From Leucobacter chironomi DSM 19883 (GTDB lineage Bacteria; Actinomycetota; Actinomycetes; Actinomycetales; Microbacteriaceae): a stretch of 64,000 nt of DNA. A program made the translations under genes and the position numbers. Shown here in pieces: positions 24,524 to 32,852 of this stretch. The DNA is taken from contig NZ_ATXU01000002.1 in NCBI RefSeq assembly GCF_000421845.1, positions 310,001 to 374,000 of the forward strand. Reading direction: 5' to 3'. Numbering within the stretch: the stretch's first letter is position 1; every line of letters starts with the position of its first letter. The notes beneath the pieces were generated by a model that saw nothing but the letters and a program-made list of their open reading frames with translations, ran no database searches and had not been told where the DNA came from.

Positions 24524-26224
24524 ATGACTCTGGCACCCCCAGCACCACCCACCAGCATCGACCGGCTCGGCGAGACCACCACCCTCGCTGTCTCCTACCT
24601 TCGTGTCTCCACCAAGGAGCAGGCAGAGCGCGGTGGTCGTGACGAGGGATTCTCGATCCCCGCGCAACGCGACGCGAACCTCCGCAAGGCCCGCGATTTG
24701 AACGCGATTGTCGTGGAGGAGTTCATCGACGCGGGTGAGTCCGCGCGCAAGGCCGACCGGCCAGAGCTGATGCGGATGATCGAGTACGTCACGACGCACC
24801 AGGTCGCGTACTGCATCGTCCACAAAGTCGACCGGCTCGCACGCAACCGTGCCGACGACGTAGCGATCCACCTCGCGCTCAAAGACGCTGGAGTGATCCT
24901 CGTGTCCGCAACGGAGAACATTGACGAGACCCCGTCAGGGATGCTGCTGCACGGCATCATGTCCACGATCGCAGAGTTCTACTCCCGCAACCTCGCCAAC
25001 GAGGTGGCCAAGGGCATGACCCAGAAAGCCGCCACCGGCGGCACCGTTGGTCGTGCCCCCATCGGCTACCTCAACGTCCACAAGCGTGACGAACTCGGCC
25101 GCGACGTTCCCACCGTAATCCCGGACCCCGACCGCGCTGCTTTGGTGCGGTGGGCGTTCGAGGCGTACGCGACGGGGAACTACTCGACCTCGATGCTGCA
25201 CAGCGAACTTGTTGACCGTGGCCTCACGACCGTGCCGACCCCGAAGCGGCCTGCGAAGGCTCCGGGGCTGTCCACGATCCAGCAGATGCTCTCCAACCCC
25301 TACTACAAAGGCGACGTGATCTTCCGTGGCGCCCGCTACGACGGACTCCACGAACCGCTGGTGAGCGCGGAACTTTGGTATCGAGTGCAGAACGTCCTCA
25401 CCGCACGCCAGGTGTCCGGGGAGAAAACTCAAACGCACGAGCACTACTTGAAGGGCTCCGTCTACTGCGGTGACTGCGGTTCCCGACTGATGGTCACTCA
25501 TGCGAAGAACGGCAAGGGCGTCGTCTACCCCTACTTCATCTGCGCAGGCCGGCACTCCAAGCGCACGAACTGTGTCCGTCAGGCGATGCCGATCGAGCAC
25601 ATCGAGCGACAGGTCGAGGACTACTACCGGCGGGTGCAGATACCCGAGCACGTCGTCACCGCGCTGCGGCACATGCTCGTGCGCCAGTTCGATGACCTCC
25701 ACGCCGCAAACAAAGCAGAACGGCACACCCACGCCGTCGAGCGTGACCGGCTCCGTGACGAGCGCCGGAGCCTGCTCCATGCCCACCACGCCGGTGCCGT
25801 CCCGCTGGACCTCCTCAAAGAAGAGCAAGACCGCATCGGGCGCCGGCTCGCATTCCTCGATGCGCAGATCGACGCGGGGCAGATCGAGTACGACCAGGCC
25901 AAGGCGCACCTTGAAGACTGCCTCACCCTGGCCGGTGACATGCACGTGATCTATATGAGCATTGACGACTCATTGCGACGCATCTGCAACCAAGCGTTCT
26001 TCGAGCGCATCCACGTCTACGAGGTCGAGAACGCCGACCGGGTGGAAGCGGAGCCGGGTGAGCCGTTCGACACGCTGCTCGACCCGGCAGTCCACGCGGC
26101 AGCGCTGGCCTATGAGGCCAGCGTGCGCGCGGGTGAGGATGTCAAACCTGCAGATGTCGCATGTTTGAACATCGACACTTGGGTGGGCGATACCAGACTC
26201 GAACTGATGACCTCTTCCGTGTGA
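24524..26224 (+). CDS. Large serine recombinase, ICE integrase
   Basis: A 566-residue site-specific recombinase that inserts and excises the element. Residues 15-160 are the resolvase catalytic domain, with the nucleophile Ser in SYLRVSTKEQ (about residue 28). Residues 180-300 are the recombinase domain, and at about 310-360 is a zinc ribbon (CGDCG ... C ... C in FICAGRHSKRTNC). A coiled-coil stretch is at 400-460. Start ATG 24524 follows GAGAGG. Its last 13 codons (ending RLELMTSSV) run antisense through the tRNA-Val(CAC) gene, so the C-terminus may differ between integrated and excised states. Confidence 0.95.
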   Translation: MTLAPPAPPTSIDRLGETTTLAVSYLRVSTKEQAERGGRDEGFSIPAQRDANLRKARDLNAIVVEEFIDAGESARKADRPELMRMIEYVTTHQVAYCIVHKVDRLARNRADDVAIHLALKDAGVILVSATENIDETPSGMLLHGIMSTIAEFYSRNLANEVAKGMTQKAATGGTVGRAPIGYLNVHKRDELGRDVPTVIPDPDRAALVRWAFEAYATGNYSTSMLHSELVDRGLTTVPTPKRPAKAPGLSTIQQMLSNPYYKGDVIFRGARYDGLHEPLVSAELWYRVQNVLTARQVSGEKTQTHEHYLKGSVYCGDCGSRLMVTHAKNGKGVVYPYFICAGRHSKRTNCVRQAMPIEHIERQVEDYYRRVQIPEHVVTALRHMLVRQFDDLHAANKAERHTHAVERDRLRDERRSLLHAHHAGAVPLDLLKEEQDRIGRRLAFLDAQIDAGQIEYDQAKAHLEDCLTLAGDMHVIYMSIDDSLRRICNQAFFERIHVYEVENADRVEAEPGEPFDTLLDPAVHAAALAYEASVRAGEDVKPADVACLNIDTWVGDTRLELMTSSV

Positions 26225-26256
26225 AGGAAGCGCGCTACCAACTGCGCCAATCGCCC
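26184..26256 (-). tRNA. tRNA-Val (anticodon CAC), ICE attachment site candidate
   Basis: A 73-base cloverleaf on the minus strand: acceptor GGGCGAT / ATCGCCC, anticodon loop TTCACAC (CAC, reads GUG), T arm ATCAG / CTGGT around TTCGAGT, discriminator A. CCA is not encoded. Its 3' 41 bases overlap the recombinase stop region, the usual sign that integration occurs in the tRNA and that the element restores the 3' part. No second copy of the 3' end was found elsewhere in the window. Confidence 0.9.
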
Positions 26257-26258
26257 GT

Positions 26259-26308
26259 GTGATCCGGATCACTGATCCGTGCCAACCCGATCGATCTTAC
26301 ACGGATCA
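26259..26308. repeat. Palindromes just outside the tRNA-Val 5' end
   Basis: GTGATCCGGATCAC (26259-26272) is a perfect 14-base palindrome. TGATCCGTG (26273-26281) and CACGGATCA (26300-26308) form an inverted repeat. They lie upstream of the tRNA and could be promoter operators or arms of the attachment site. 26309-26372 shows nothing else. Confidence 0.4.
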
Positions 26309-26372
26309 TCGGGCGCCTGTGCCACTCGCACCGCGAACGGCGAGATCATGCGGATCGCGGCCGATTCGAGGC

Positions 26373-27392
26373 TCACTCGGTCGGGCGTGTCGTCACCGGC
26401 GCGAGATCGCTGTTGAGCTGCCGGTCGAGCTCCGTGCTCAGCTCGCCCAGCTGCTTGAGCTGAGCGCCCAAGCCGTTGTAGTAGTCGATGTCGGCCTGCA
26501 GGGTCGTGAGGGTCTGCTCGAGCGCGTCGCGGCGTTCCGCGAGCTCGCCACGGATACGGTCGAACTCGCCTGGGTCGTCGGAGAACTCGTAGCGCTCATT
26601 CCGCGCGCTGAACTCGGCGGCGTCCTCGTTGAAACGGCGCACATCCTCGTCGTAGGCGGCTTTGCGCGTCTCGATGTCGGCCCTCAGTGTCGTCATCTCC
26701 GCCTGGAGGGCGTCGGCCTGCTGCTGCAGATCGACGAACACCGAGTGGTACCTCTCGAAGATGTCGATGAGCGATCCGCGATCCGCGAACCACCGCGCGT
26801 AGTGCTCCTCCAGCCAGTCGGGCAGCTCGCGCACCTCGGTGCCGAGCACCGAGTGCAGCTCGTTCGCGAAGGCCGCCTCCGAAAGGTGCTCGTAGACCTG
26901 CATGCGTTCCCGCAGGGCCGGATCGTGCTCCGCCAGCTCCTCGTAGGCGGCGCGCAAGCGCGGCGCGAGCACCGCACGATCGCCCTCCCCCAGGCGGGCG
27001 TACGTGGCGTGCAGCAGTTCGTGCGCCGCGGTGACCTCGACGACGCCCTGCACGCGCTCGTCGGTGACGTCGAAGAGGTGGATGCGCTCGCCGGTGAAGC
27101 AACCGAGCACGTGACCGTGCTCGGAGTGATCGACATCGGCGCACTGCTCGTTGAAGTTCTGGCTGCCGTCGATGGTCGGCTGCGTGGCGAGGAAGACGCG
27201 TTCGCCCGAGGAGGTGAGATCGAGCTCATCCATCACCTCCACCACCCGCGGATGCGGCTCGAAGCCCATCGCGGCGAAGTGGTCGCGGATCTCCTGGCGG
27301 TGCGAGAACGCGAACACCGCGACTGCCGCCACCAGCAGGACGCACAGCAGCGCGATCCCCCGCTTCAGAGCCGATCGCCCGCGCTTGCCCAT
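26373..27392 (-). CDS. Membrane-anchored protein with HExxH motif and coiled coil
   Basis: A 339-residue protein from ATG 27392 (the longer open frame has no support). A membrane anchor is at residues 10-30. Residues 50-190 hold a likely zinc-peptidase motif, AAHELLHATYARLG, near residue 118. Residues 200-320 form a long coiled coil (LQQQADALQAEMTTLRADIETRK...). Domain order suggests an extracytoplasmic protease or wall-associated protein, but the peptidase family is not certain. It is the first chromosomal gene right of the ICE, on the minus strand. Confidence 0.7.
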   Translation of the reverse strand: MGKRGRSALKRGIALLCVLLVAAVAVFAFSHRQEIRDHFAAMGFEPHPRVVEVMDELDLTSSGERVFLATQPTIDGSQNFNEQCADVDHSEHGHVLGCFTGERIHLFDVTDERVQGVVEVTAAHELLHATYARLGEGDRAVLAPRLRAAYEELAEHDPALRERMQVYEHLSEAAFANELHSVLGTEVRELPDWLEEHYARWFADRGSLIDIFERYHSVFVDLQQQADALQAEMTTLRADIETRKAAYDEDVRRFNEDAAEFSARNERYEFSDDPGEFDRIRGELAERRDALEQTLTTLQADIDYYNGLGAQLKQLGELSTELDRQLNSDLAPVTTRPTE

Positions 27393-27519
27393 GCACACCA
27401 CGCTAGCCGGGATCGGCTCCGACGGGGCGCATATCCGGCATCGGATGACGTCGAAAGTCGCGAAAAGAGGGCGAAAACGAGGCGGAGACAGGCGGCGCGC
27501 CCGGGCGTTCGAGCCTGAT

Positions 27520-27548
27520 TTGCGTCGCACCGGGGACCCGCATATAGT
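27520..27548 (+). promoter_or_regulatory. Promoter of the tRNA-Gly/Cys/Val cluster
   Basis: -35 TTGCGT (27520-27525), 17-base spacer and -10 TATAGT (27543-27548), 43 bases before tRNA-Gly. A close match to the main sigma factor consensus. Confidence 0.7.
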
Positions 27549-27591
27549 TATTCAGGTCGCCACGGCAGCGGAAACGCAGCAGGGCGGCGAT

Positions 27592-27664
27592 GCGGATGTA
27601 GCGCAGTTGGTAGCGCATCACCTTGCCAAGGTGAGGGTCGCGAGTTCGAGTCTCGTCATCCGCT
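27592..27664 (+). tRNA. tRNA-Gly (anticodon GCC)
   Basis: Acceptor GCGGATG / CATCCGC, anticodon stem CACCT/AGGTG with loop TTGCCAA (GCC), T loop TTCGAGT, discriminator T. First gene of a three-tRNA cluster. Confidence 0.95.
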
Positions 27665-27711
27665 CGAGTGGCCGAGTTTTCTCGGCCGCTTGTGGTGTCA
27701 ACCACCACTGC

Positions 27712-27782
27712 GGTGGCGTGGCCGAGAGGCGAGGCAGCGGCCTGCAAAGCCGTATACACGGGTTCGAATCCCGTCGCCACCT
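27712..27782 (+). tRNA. tRNA-Cys (anticodon GCA)
   Basis: Acceptor GGTGGCG / CGCCACC, anticodon loop CTGCAAA (GCA), T loop TTCGAAT, discriminator T. 47 bases after tRNA-Gly. Confidence 0.95.
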
Positions 27783-27809
27783 CGCTTACAATTCAATAAG
27801 CCTGAACAG

Positions 27810-27881
27810 GCGCGATTGGCGCAGCGGTAGCGCGCTTCCCTGACACGGAAGAGGTCACTGGTTCGATCCCAGTATCGCGCA
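27810..27881 (+). tRNA. tRNA-Val (anticodon GAC)
   Basis: Acceptor GCGCGAT / ATCGCGC, anticodon loop CTGACAC (GAC), T arm ACTGG / CCAGT, discriminator A. A terminator follows 4 bases later. Its 3' end is duplicated 137 bases downstream. Confidence 0.95.
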
Positions 27882-27885
27882 CAGC

Positions 27886-27914
27886 AAGACCCCCTCGACG
27901 AGGGGGTCTTTTTT
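27886..27914 (+). terminator. Rho-independent terminator of the tRNA cluster, copy 1
   Basis: Stem AAGACCCCCTC / GAGGGGGTCTT (11 bases), 3-base loop, run of six T. An identical hairpin is repeated at 28023-28051. Confidence 0.95.
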
Positions 27915-27950
27915 GTTGCGCGTGATACCGGGCTCTCCCCCAGCGACCTC

Positions 27951-27993
27951 GCGGATCCCGCAAACGCTGACGCGTTTGCCCTCAGGGATCCGC
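27951..27993. repeat. Imperfect palindrome between the duplicated tRNA ends
   Basis: GCGGATCCC pairs with GGGATCCGC outside, and GCAAACGC with GCGTTTGC inside, with a 4-base loop and a 5-base bulge. It resembles a small palindromic element of the REP type; no second copy is seen in the window. Confidence 0.6.
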
Positions 27994-28022
27994 GCTGGTT
28001 CGATCCCAGTATCGCGCACAGC

Positions 28023-28051
28023 AAGACCCCCTCGACGAGGGGGTCTTTTTT
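28023..28051 (+). terminator. Rho-independent terminator, duplicated copy
   Basis: Same hairpin and T run as at 27886. It now lies between the tRNA cluster and the convergent membrane-protein gene that ends at 28094. Confidence 0.85.
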
Positions 28052-28093
28052 GTAGCGCTCGATACCGGGCTCCGCTTCGATTTCGTGCTTCGT

Positions 28094-29125
28094 CTACTCC
28101 GCGGTGTTCACGCGCTGACGTTCGCGCTGCCCGTGGGTCAGCATCCTGATGTCCGCATCTGAGTCGAAGCTCGACCCGAGCGCTCCGGCGACGGTTCCGA
28201 GCGAGGCGCTCAGCACCGCGATGTCCACGTAGTTCGAGAAGCGCGCCTCCGATCCGAGCACGCTGCTCATGAAGTCGGGGTCGATCACGATGAGCCCGCT
28301 CAGCAGGATGATGACGACGAGCGAGGCGTAGAGCGCGAGCACGCACAGCAGCAGCGTCAGCACCGTGGAGAGGTTGTAGAGCAGGATCACCTCAGTGAGG
28401 CTCGCGTACCGGGGGCGATCCCACAGCCGGTTTCCGATCAGCAGCCACCCCACGATCACGATGATCGCGAGCCCGCTGATGACCGCGAGGCGAAGCGGGC
28501 TGAGCACCGCCGACATCTGCCAGATCGAGTTGTAGAACACCCCGAAGGCGCCCGCCGCGGCCGCAGCCGCGAGCGCGCTCGACAGCTTGGGCACGATCCG
28601 CCACGGGTCGTTCGCGAGCACCATGCCGAACACGGTGCGGGCTCCCCCGGTGAGCCGGTGCGCCTGCAGCAGTCGGTTGGCGTTCTCGGCGCATCCTCGC
28701 CACCGCGCCCACGCGATGCCATGCCGCGCCTCATCCTCGGCCGGCGCCGCGCGCATCTGGCGTGCGCACGAGACCAGCACGCGCAGCAGGCGACCGTTCG
28801 TGGCCCCCGCCCCGAGGGTGGGCAGTGAGACGACCGCGACGTCGTCCGAGGCGAGCACTTCGGCGACGAGCGGCCGGCCGCCCCGGTGCCGCGGGATCTC
28901 GGTGACCACCATGACGATCTCGACGTCCTCGTACTCGGTCGAGAGCCGCTTCACGTCGGAGACGTCGAGTGTGTCGTCGGGATCGATGCGGATCAGCTCG
29001 GTGCGCACCCGCACCGCCACCGGGGCGGTCAGCACGCGTTCCAGCTCGGCCTCGAGCCGCGTGCGAATGCGGGAGACGCGGCGGGAGGGCTGACCGGGGT
29101 CGGCGACGACGAGCACGCTCAGCAC
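28094..29125 (-). CDS. Membrane protein, unknown function
   Basis: A 343-residue protein. Residues 1-175 form a soluble domain that starts with MLSVLVVADPGQPSRRV and includes VEIVMVVTEIPRHRGGRPLVAEV, reminiscent of a Rossmann-like half domain. Four hydrophobic helices follow between residues 180 and 330 (two hairpins). It could be a membrane sensor or regulator; no family name is claimed. It converges on the tRNA cluster. Confidence 0.7.
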   Translation of the reverse strand: MLSVLVVADPGQPSRRVSRIRTRLEAELERVLTAPVAVRVRTELIRIDPDDTLDVSDVKRLSTEYEDVEIVMVVTEIPRHRGGRPLVAEVLASDDVAVVSLPTLGAGATNGRLLRVLVSCARQMRAAPAEDEARHGIAWARWRGCAENANRLLQAHRLTGGARTVFGMVLANDPWRIVPKLSSALAAAAAAGAFGVFYNSIWQMSAVLSPLRLAVISGLAIIVIVGWLLIGNRLWDRPRYASLTEVILLYNLSTVLTLLLCVLALYASLVVIILLSGLIVIDPDFMSSVLGSEARFSNYVDIAVLSASLGTVAGALGSSFDSDADIRMLTHGQRERQRVNTAE

Positions 29126-29254
29126 TTCGTCTCCTCGAGGATTCGGGCACGTGCGCCGACGACCCCGCGCCGCGCACCGCCCCGCAAAGCCCCGGGAACG
29201 CAGCGGTCCCCGCGAACCCCTTCCGGGATCCGCGGGGACCGCGCGCGACGGAGG

Positions 29255-29440
29255 TCAGCGATCGAAGACATCCTTCGCGGCGTCCTTGGCCTTCGCTGCG
29301 GCGTTCTTGAGGTCGCCCTTCGCCTGATCAGCCTTGCCCTCGGCGACCTTCTCGTCATCGCCGGTCACGTTGCCCAGGGCCTCCTTGGCCTTGCCCTTCG
29401 CCTTGTCCATTCCGGCGGACAGCTTGTCCGATGCACTCAT
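29255..29440 (-). CDS. CsbD family stress protein
   Basis: A 61-residue, Lys/Ala-rich helical protein of the CsbD family (general-stress protein), with the typical run MDKAKGKAKEALGNVTGDDE. AAGGAGG lies 7 bases before ATG 29440. Single gene between divergent neighbours; the precise role of the family is not known. Confidence 0.9.
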   Translation of the reverse strand: MSASDKLSAGMDKAKGKAKEALGNVTGDDEKVAEGKADQAKGDLKNAAAKAKDAAKDVFDR

Positions 29441-29595
29441 GTGGAGCCTCCTTCGTGTTGACGAACCCCACTCTTCCAGTCGGCGCGGATCGTCTCCAGG
29501 GGGTTGCCCGCTCCGTCCATCTGTGCCATGCTCCGCGGCCGAGCCGGCAGCCCAGGTCGTGCTCGGGTAGCGGCCGCACCGGCTACGCTCGAAGC

Positions 29596-30399
29596 GTGAA
29601 GCCCGGGGTGAGATCGGCGGCGCGCAACGCCGAGCGCAAGACGCCGCTTCGCGTGCTCGCCCGCAGCGGCTACGTCGCGAGCGGCCTGATCCACCTCATC
29701 ATCGGCGGCATCGCTCTCGCGCTCGCGTGGAGCGGGCGGGGCGAGGCGGATCAGGCCGGCGCGCTCGCGGCGCTCGCCTCGGCGCCGCTCGGCTTCGCCG
29801 CCCTGTGGGTGGTTGCGGGGCTCCTGTGGGCGCTGGGCGTGTACCACGGCATCCACGGCGTCGCGCTGCGCATCGAGCAGCGGCCGAAGCGGTGGGCTCG
29901 CCGGGTCGCCGAGTGGGGACAGGCGGTCCTCTTCATCGGTATGGGCGTGGTCGCCGCGGCGGTCGCTGTCGGAGCGCGTCCGGATCCCGATTCGAGCGCC
30001 CGCGAGGCGAGCCGCGGGCTGCTCACCTTCCCGGGCGGGCCGGTGCTGCTGGGGCTCATCGGGGCGGGTGTGGCGATCGGCGGCATCTCCTGGGTCGTGA
30101 TGGGGGTGCGGCGCAGCTTCCGCAAGCGGGTGGCGCTGCCGCCCGGTCAGTTCGGCACGGTGATCGCCGGCATCGGGGTGCTCGGCTTCGTGGTGAAGGG
30201 TGGGGCGCTCACGGTGGTGGGCGTGCTGCTCGTCGATGCGGCCGTGCGGCGCGACCCGCAGGCCGCGGGCGGGCTCGATGCGGCCATCGAGTCGCTGCGG
30301 GATCTCCCGTTCGGCGGCGCGCTCGTCGCGGTGATGGGCGCGGGCTTCATCGCGTACGGCGTGTTCTGCGTGTTCCGCGCCCGCTACGCCGAACTGTAG
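29596..30399 (+). CDS. DUF1206 membrane protein
   Basis: A 267-residue protein with six predicted membrane helices, arranged as three similar two-helix units, each with a conserved basic residue and a Tyr/Gly pattern (RSGYVASGLIHL; VKGGALTVVGVLL; IAYGVFCVFRARY) as in DUF1206. GTG 29596 stands 6 bases after TACGCT, so the mRNA is probably leaderless. Function unknown. Confidence 0.85.
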   Translation: MKPGVRSAARNAERKTPLRVLARSGYVASGLIHLIIGGIALALAWSGRGEADQAGALAALASAPLGFAALWVVAGLLWALGVYHGIHGVALRIEQRPKRWARRVAEWGQAVLFIGMGVVAAAVAVGARPDPDSSAREASRGLLTFPGGPVLLGLIGAGVAIGGISWVVMGVRRSFRKRVALPPGQFGTVIAGIGVLGFVVKGGALTVVGVLLVDAAVRRDPQAAGGLDAAIESLRDLPFGGALVAVMGAGFIAYGVFCVFRARYAEL

Positions 30400-30500
30400 C
30401 GCGCCGCCGTGCGGGCGCAGCTGGGCCGGCAGCGCTAGCGCCGATCCGCCGGAAACGGAAGCCCCTTCCCCGCGGGTGAGCGCGTGCCTACGGTGGGGCC

Positions 30501-31115
30501 ATGACTGCATCGCTGACGGCCCTGATGATCAACTGCACGCTCAAGCCCTCGCCGGGGCTGTCGAGCGGCGACGTGCTCGGCGGCCAGGTGCTCGCCGCGC
30601 TGGGGCGGCACGGCGTCGTCTCGGACACGGTGCGGGCGGTCGACTCGCGCATCCTGCCGGGGGTCGAAGCCGACATGGGTGAGGGCGACGAGTGGCCGCG
30701 CCTGCGCCGGGCCGTGCTCGACGCCGACATCCTCGTCTTCGTGACGCCGACGTGGCTGGGCCAGCACTCGAGCGTCGCGCAGCGGGTGCTCGAACGCCTC
30801 GACGCGGAGCTGGGCGAGACCGACGGGGCCGGCCGGCCGATCTTGTTCGACCGCGTCGCGATCCCCGTCGTCGTGGGCAATGAGGACGGCGCCCACCACA
30901 TCACGGCGATCCTCGCGCAGGCGCTCGGCGACGTCGGTTTCACGATCCCCGCACAGGCCTCCGTGTACTGGAACGGCGAGGCGATGCAGAAGACCGACTA
31001 CCGCGAACTCGATGCGACGCCGGAGCCCGTGGCCACCGCCATCGAGACCGCCGCCGCCAACGCCGCCCACCTCGCAGGACTGCTGCGCGGGGCCCCCTAC
31101 CCGTCGCAGGCGTAG
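30501..31115 (+). CDS. NAD(P)H-dependent FMN reductase / flavodoxin-like
   Basis: A 204-residue flavodoxin-fold oxidoreductase. The FMN phosphate loop is at residues 10-20 (NCTLKPSPGLSSGD), with the TPTWLGQHSS loop near residue 82 that contacts the flavin, and GNEDGAHH near 133. The enzyme would reduce quinones or other acceptors using NAD(P)H; the substrate is unknown. -10 box TACGGT is 6 bases before ATG 30501, which suggests leaderless translation. Confidence 0.85.
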   Translation: MTASLTALMINCTLKPSPGLSSGDVLGGQVLAALGRHGVVSDTVRAVDSRILPGVEADMGEGDEWPRLRRAVLDADILVFVTPTWLGQHSSVAQRVLERLDAELGETDGAGRPILFDRVAIPVVVGNEDGAHHITAILAQALGDVGFTIPAQASVYWNGEAMQKTDYRELDATPEPVATAIETAAANAAHLAGLLRGAPYPSQA

Positions 31116-31160
31116 CCGCTCCGAGGTGCGGGCCGGCGTGGTGCGGCTATGCTGACGCGC

Positions 31161-31859
31161 ATGCCGACCGCACGCACCGCCTCCGCTCCCGCAGAGCAGT
31201 CCACGGCGTCGCCCGCGGCCGCGCCCCTCGCCGCACCCGGGGTGGGCGCCGCCCGGATACTGGCCGGGGCGGCGGTCATCGCCGTGCTCGGCTACGCCTA
31301 CGTCGAGGGGATCGGGCATGGCCGCAGCAACCCCTTCGACTACTTCGGCTACTTCACCAACCTCACGAGCCTGCTGACCGCAGGGGCGCTCATCATCTCC
31401 GGCGTCGGCGCGCTGCGGGGGCTGCCGGCACGACCCTGGCTGGTGTACGCGAGGGCCGCGGCTGTCGCCTGCATGATCGTGGTCGCCGTCATCTACAACG
31501 GTGTCGTACCCGGCACGGCTGCCGCTCCCCCGTGGGTGAGCGCCACTCTGCATGCCGTGCTGCCGATCGCCGTGGTGCTCGACTGGCTGCTCGTCGGAGA
31601 CCGACGACCGCTCGCATGGCGCAGCCTCTGGGTGGTGCTGCCCTACCCGCTGCTCTGGCTCGCGGTAGCGCTCACGCGCGGCGCCACGGACGGCTGGGTG
31701 CCCTACGGCTTCCTGCTGCCCGAGCGGGGCGCGGCTCTGCTCGCGGTCACCGTGCTCGGACTGCTGGCGGCGCTGCTGCTCGCGGCGGTCGGGGTCTGGG
31801 GCGGGAGCCGTGTCGCAGGCGTCCGCGGGGCGCTGCGAAGCCGAGTGCTGCAAGGCTGA
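31161..31859 (+). CDS. Pr6Pr family membrane protein
   Basis: A 232-residue protein with six membrane helices and the signature FDYFGYFTNLTSLL early (FAR-17a/AIG1-like, Pr6Pr family), followed by YNGVVPG and LPYPLLWL. ATG 31161 is favoured over ATG 31149 because TATGCT, a good -10 box, overlaps the earlier ATG and stands 7 bases before the later one. Function unknown. Confidence 0.8.
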   Translation: MPTARTASAPAEQSTASPAAAPLAAPGVGAARILAGAAVIAVLGYAYVEGIGHGRSNPFDYFGYFTNLTSLLTAGALIISGVGALRGLPARPWLVYARAAAVACMIVVAVIYNGVVPGTAAAPPWVSATLHAVLPIAVVLDWLLVGDRRPLAWRSLWVVLPYPLLWLAVALTRGATDGWVPYGFLLPERGAALLAVTVLGLLAALLLAAVGVWGGSRVAGVRGALRSRVLQG

Positions 31860-31921
31860 GCGCAGCGAGAACCCCCGGCGACCGTCGCGGGCAACCGGGA
31901 GCCCTCAGGAGCGCCGAGGCG

Positions 31922-32158
31922 CTACTCGTTGCCGATCTTGCCGTCGAGGTTGTCGCGCAGCTCGGTGACCTTGTCGCTGTGCTTGCCCCCGGTGACCTTG
32001 TTCGCGAGGCCGGCGGCGCCGTCGAGGATCTTGTCGCTGATGCCCTCGGCCTGCTCGCTCTTCAGAGCCTCTTCGATCTTGTCCGCGTTCTGCTTCGCGA
32101 ACTCGCCCGCCTTGCCCGCCAGCTGGGACACCTGCTTGCCCAGATCCTCGATGCCCAT
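31922..32158 (-). CDS. MT0933-like antitoxin family protein
   Basis: A 78-residue helical protein matching the MT0933/Rv0909-type antitoxin pattern: MGIEDLGKQVSQLAGKAGEF at the start, repeated Lys/Ala/Asp helices, and a GGKHSDKVTEL end. It lies 92 bases downstream of a PemK/MazF-like gene on the same strand. Whether the two form a pair is not shown by sequence, since the usual partner of this family is another toxin type. Confidence 0.75.
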   Translation of the reverse strand: MGIEDLGKQVSQLAGKAGEFAKQNADKIEEALKSEQAEGISDKILDGAAGLANKVTGGKHSDKVTELRDNLDGKIGNE

Positions 32159-32250
32159 GTCCAGTTCCTCTCGTCGCGCGCCGACCGATTCGTCGCGTTG
32201 TCGCCATTATGGCCCGCGACGGGCGTAGCCGACAGAGGCCGAGCCGAGAA

Positions 32251-32844
32251 TCAACCGCGAATGCCGTGCAGCCGCCCCACTGCCTGCACCGCCATCGCGA
32301 AGTGCTCGCGCGACAGCACGTGCCCCTCGCGGCGCATGCCGCGGTCGGCGATGCGCAGCACCCGGTCGGGTGCGAGGAAGCTCTCGCGCCCCTGACTGTC
32401 CCAGCCGCCCCTGCCGACCGAGACGAAGCCGCGGTGCGCTTTCGTGCTCAGGTAGCAGCCGGCCGTCGTGTCGCCGTCGATCCGCGCGATGATGAGCACC
32501 GGCCGGTCCTTCCCGCGCCCGTCGTTCTCGGCGTACGGCACCCAGGTCCAGACGATCTCGCCGGGGTCGGGATCGCCGTCGGGGTGCGGCTCATAGCTCG
32601 GACGCAGCGCGCGGATCTCAGCCGCGGTGAGGTCTCGGGTCGCGCCCGCCCCGTTGCGCCCGGGACTGTCCTCGGAGTCGTGGGGGACGGTGCGCAGACG
32701 AGTCGCGGAGCGCAGGGTGGCGGATCCGCCTCGCGACCCCGTGCCGCGCCCCGAAGCGGAGCGCCGCTGCGCGCCGATGAGCGCGTCGGCCACGGCGCGC
32801 GCGATCAAGCGCAGCAGCCCGCCCTCCGAACCCCCTCCGGCCAC
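32251..32844 (-). CDS. PemK/MazF-like ribonuclease-fold protein
   Basis: A 197-residue protein. The C-terminal 110 residues have the PemK/MazF fold: PGEIVWTWVPYAENDGRGKDRPVLIIARIDG carries the conserved opening strand and RP-V-hook, then a TKAHR and a GGWDSQGRES loop. The first 70 residues are basic and probably disordered. GTG 32844 starts 8 bases after zapE. If active it would cut RNA. A basic N-terminal extension is unusual for the family. Confidence 0.75.
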   Translation of the reverse strand: MAGGGSEGGLLRLIARAVADALIGAQRRSASGRGTGSRGGSATLRSATRLRTVPHDSEDSPGRNGAGATRDLTAAEIRALRPSYEPHPDGDPDPGEIVWTWVPYAENDGRGKDRPVLIIARIDGDTTAGCYLSTKAHRGFVSVGRGGWDSQGRESFLAPDRVLRIADRGMRREGHVLSREHFAMAVQAVGRLHGIRG

Positions 32845-32852
32845 GCGCCCGC

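Larger units (their letters stand above)
27858..28072 (+). repeat. 78-base direct repeat of tRNA-Val 3' end plus terminator
   Basis: Bases 27858-27935 (last 24 bases of tRNA-Val(GAC), terminator and following GATACCGGGCTC) recur at 27995-28072 with an exact 137-base offset and only a few mismatches, all after the T run. The second copy has no 5' tRNA half. The 59 bases between copies hold an imperfect palindrome. This looks like duplication or a remnant of an element that used the tRNA 3' end. Confidence 0.9.
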
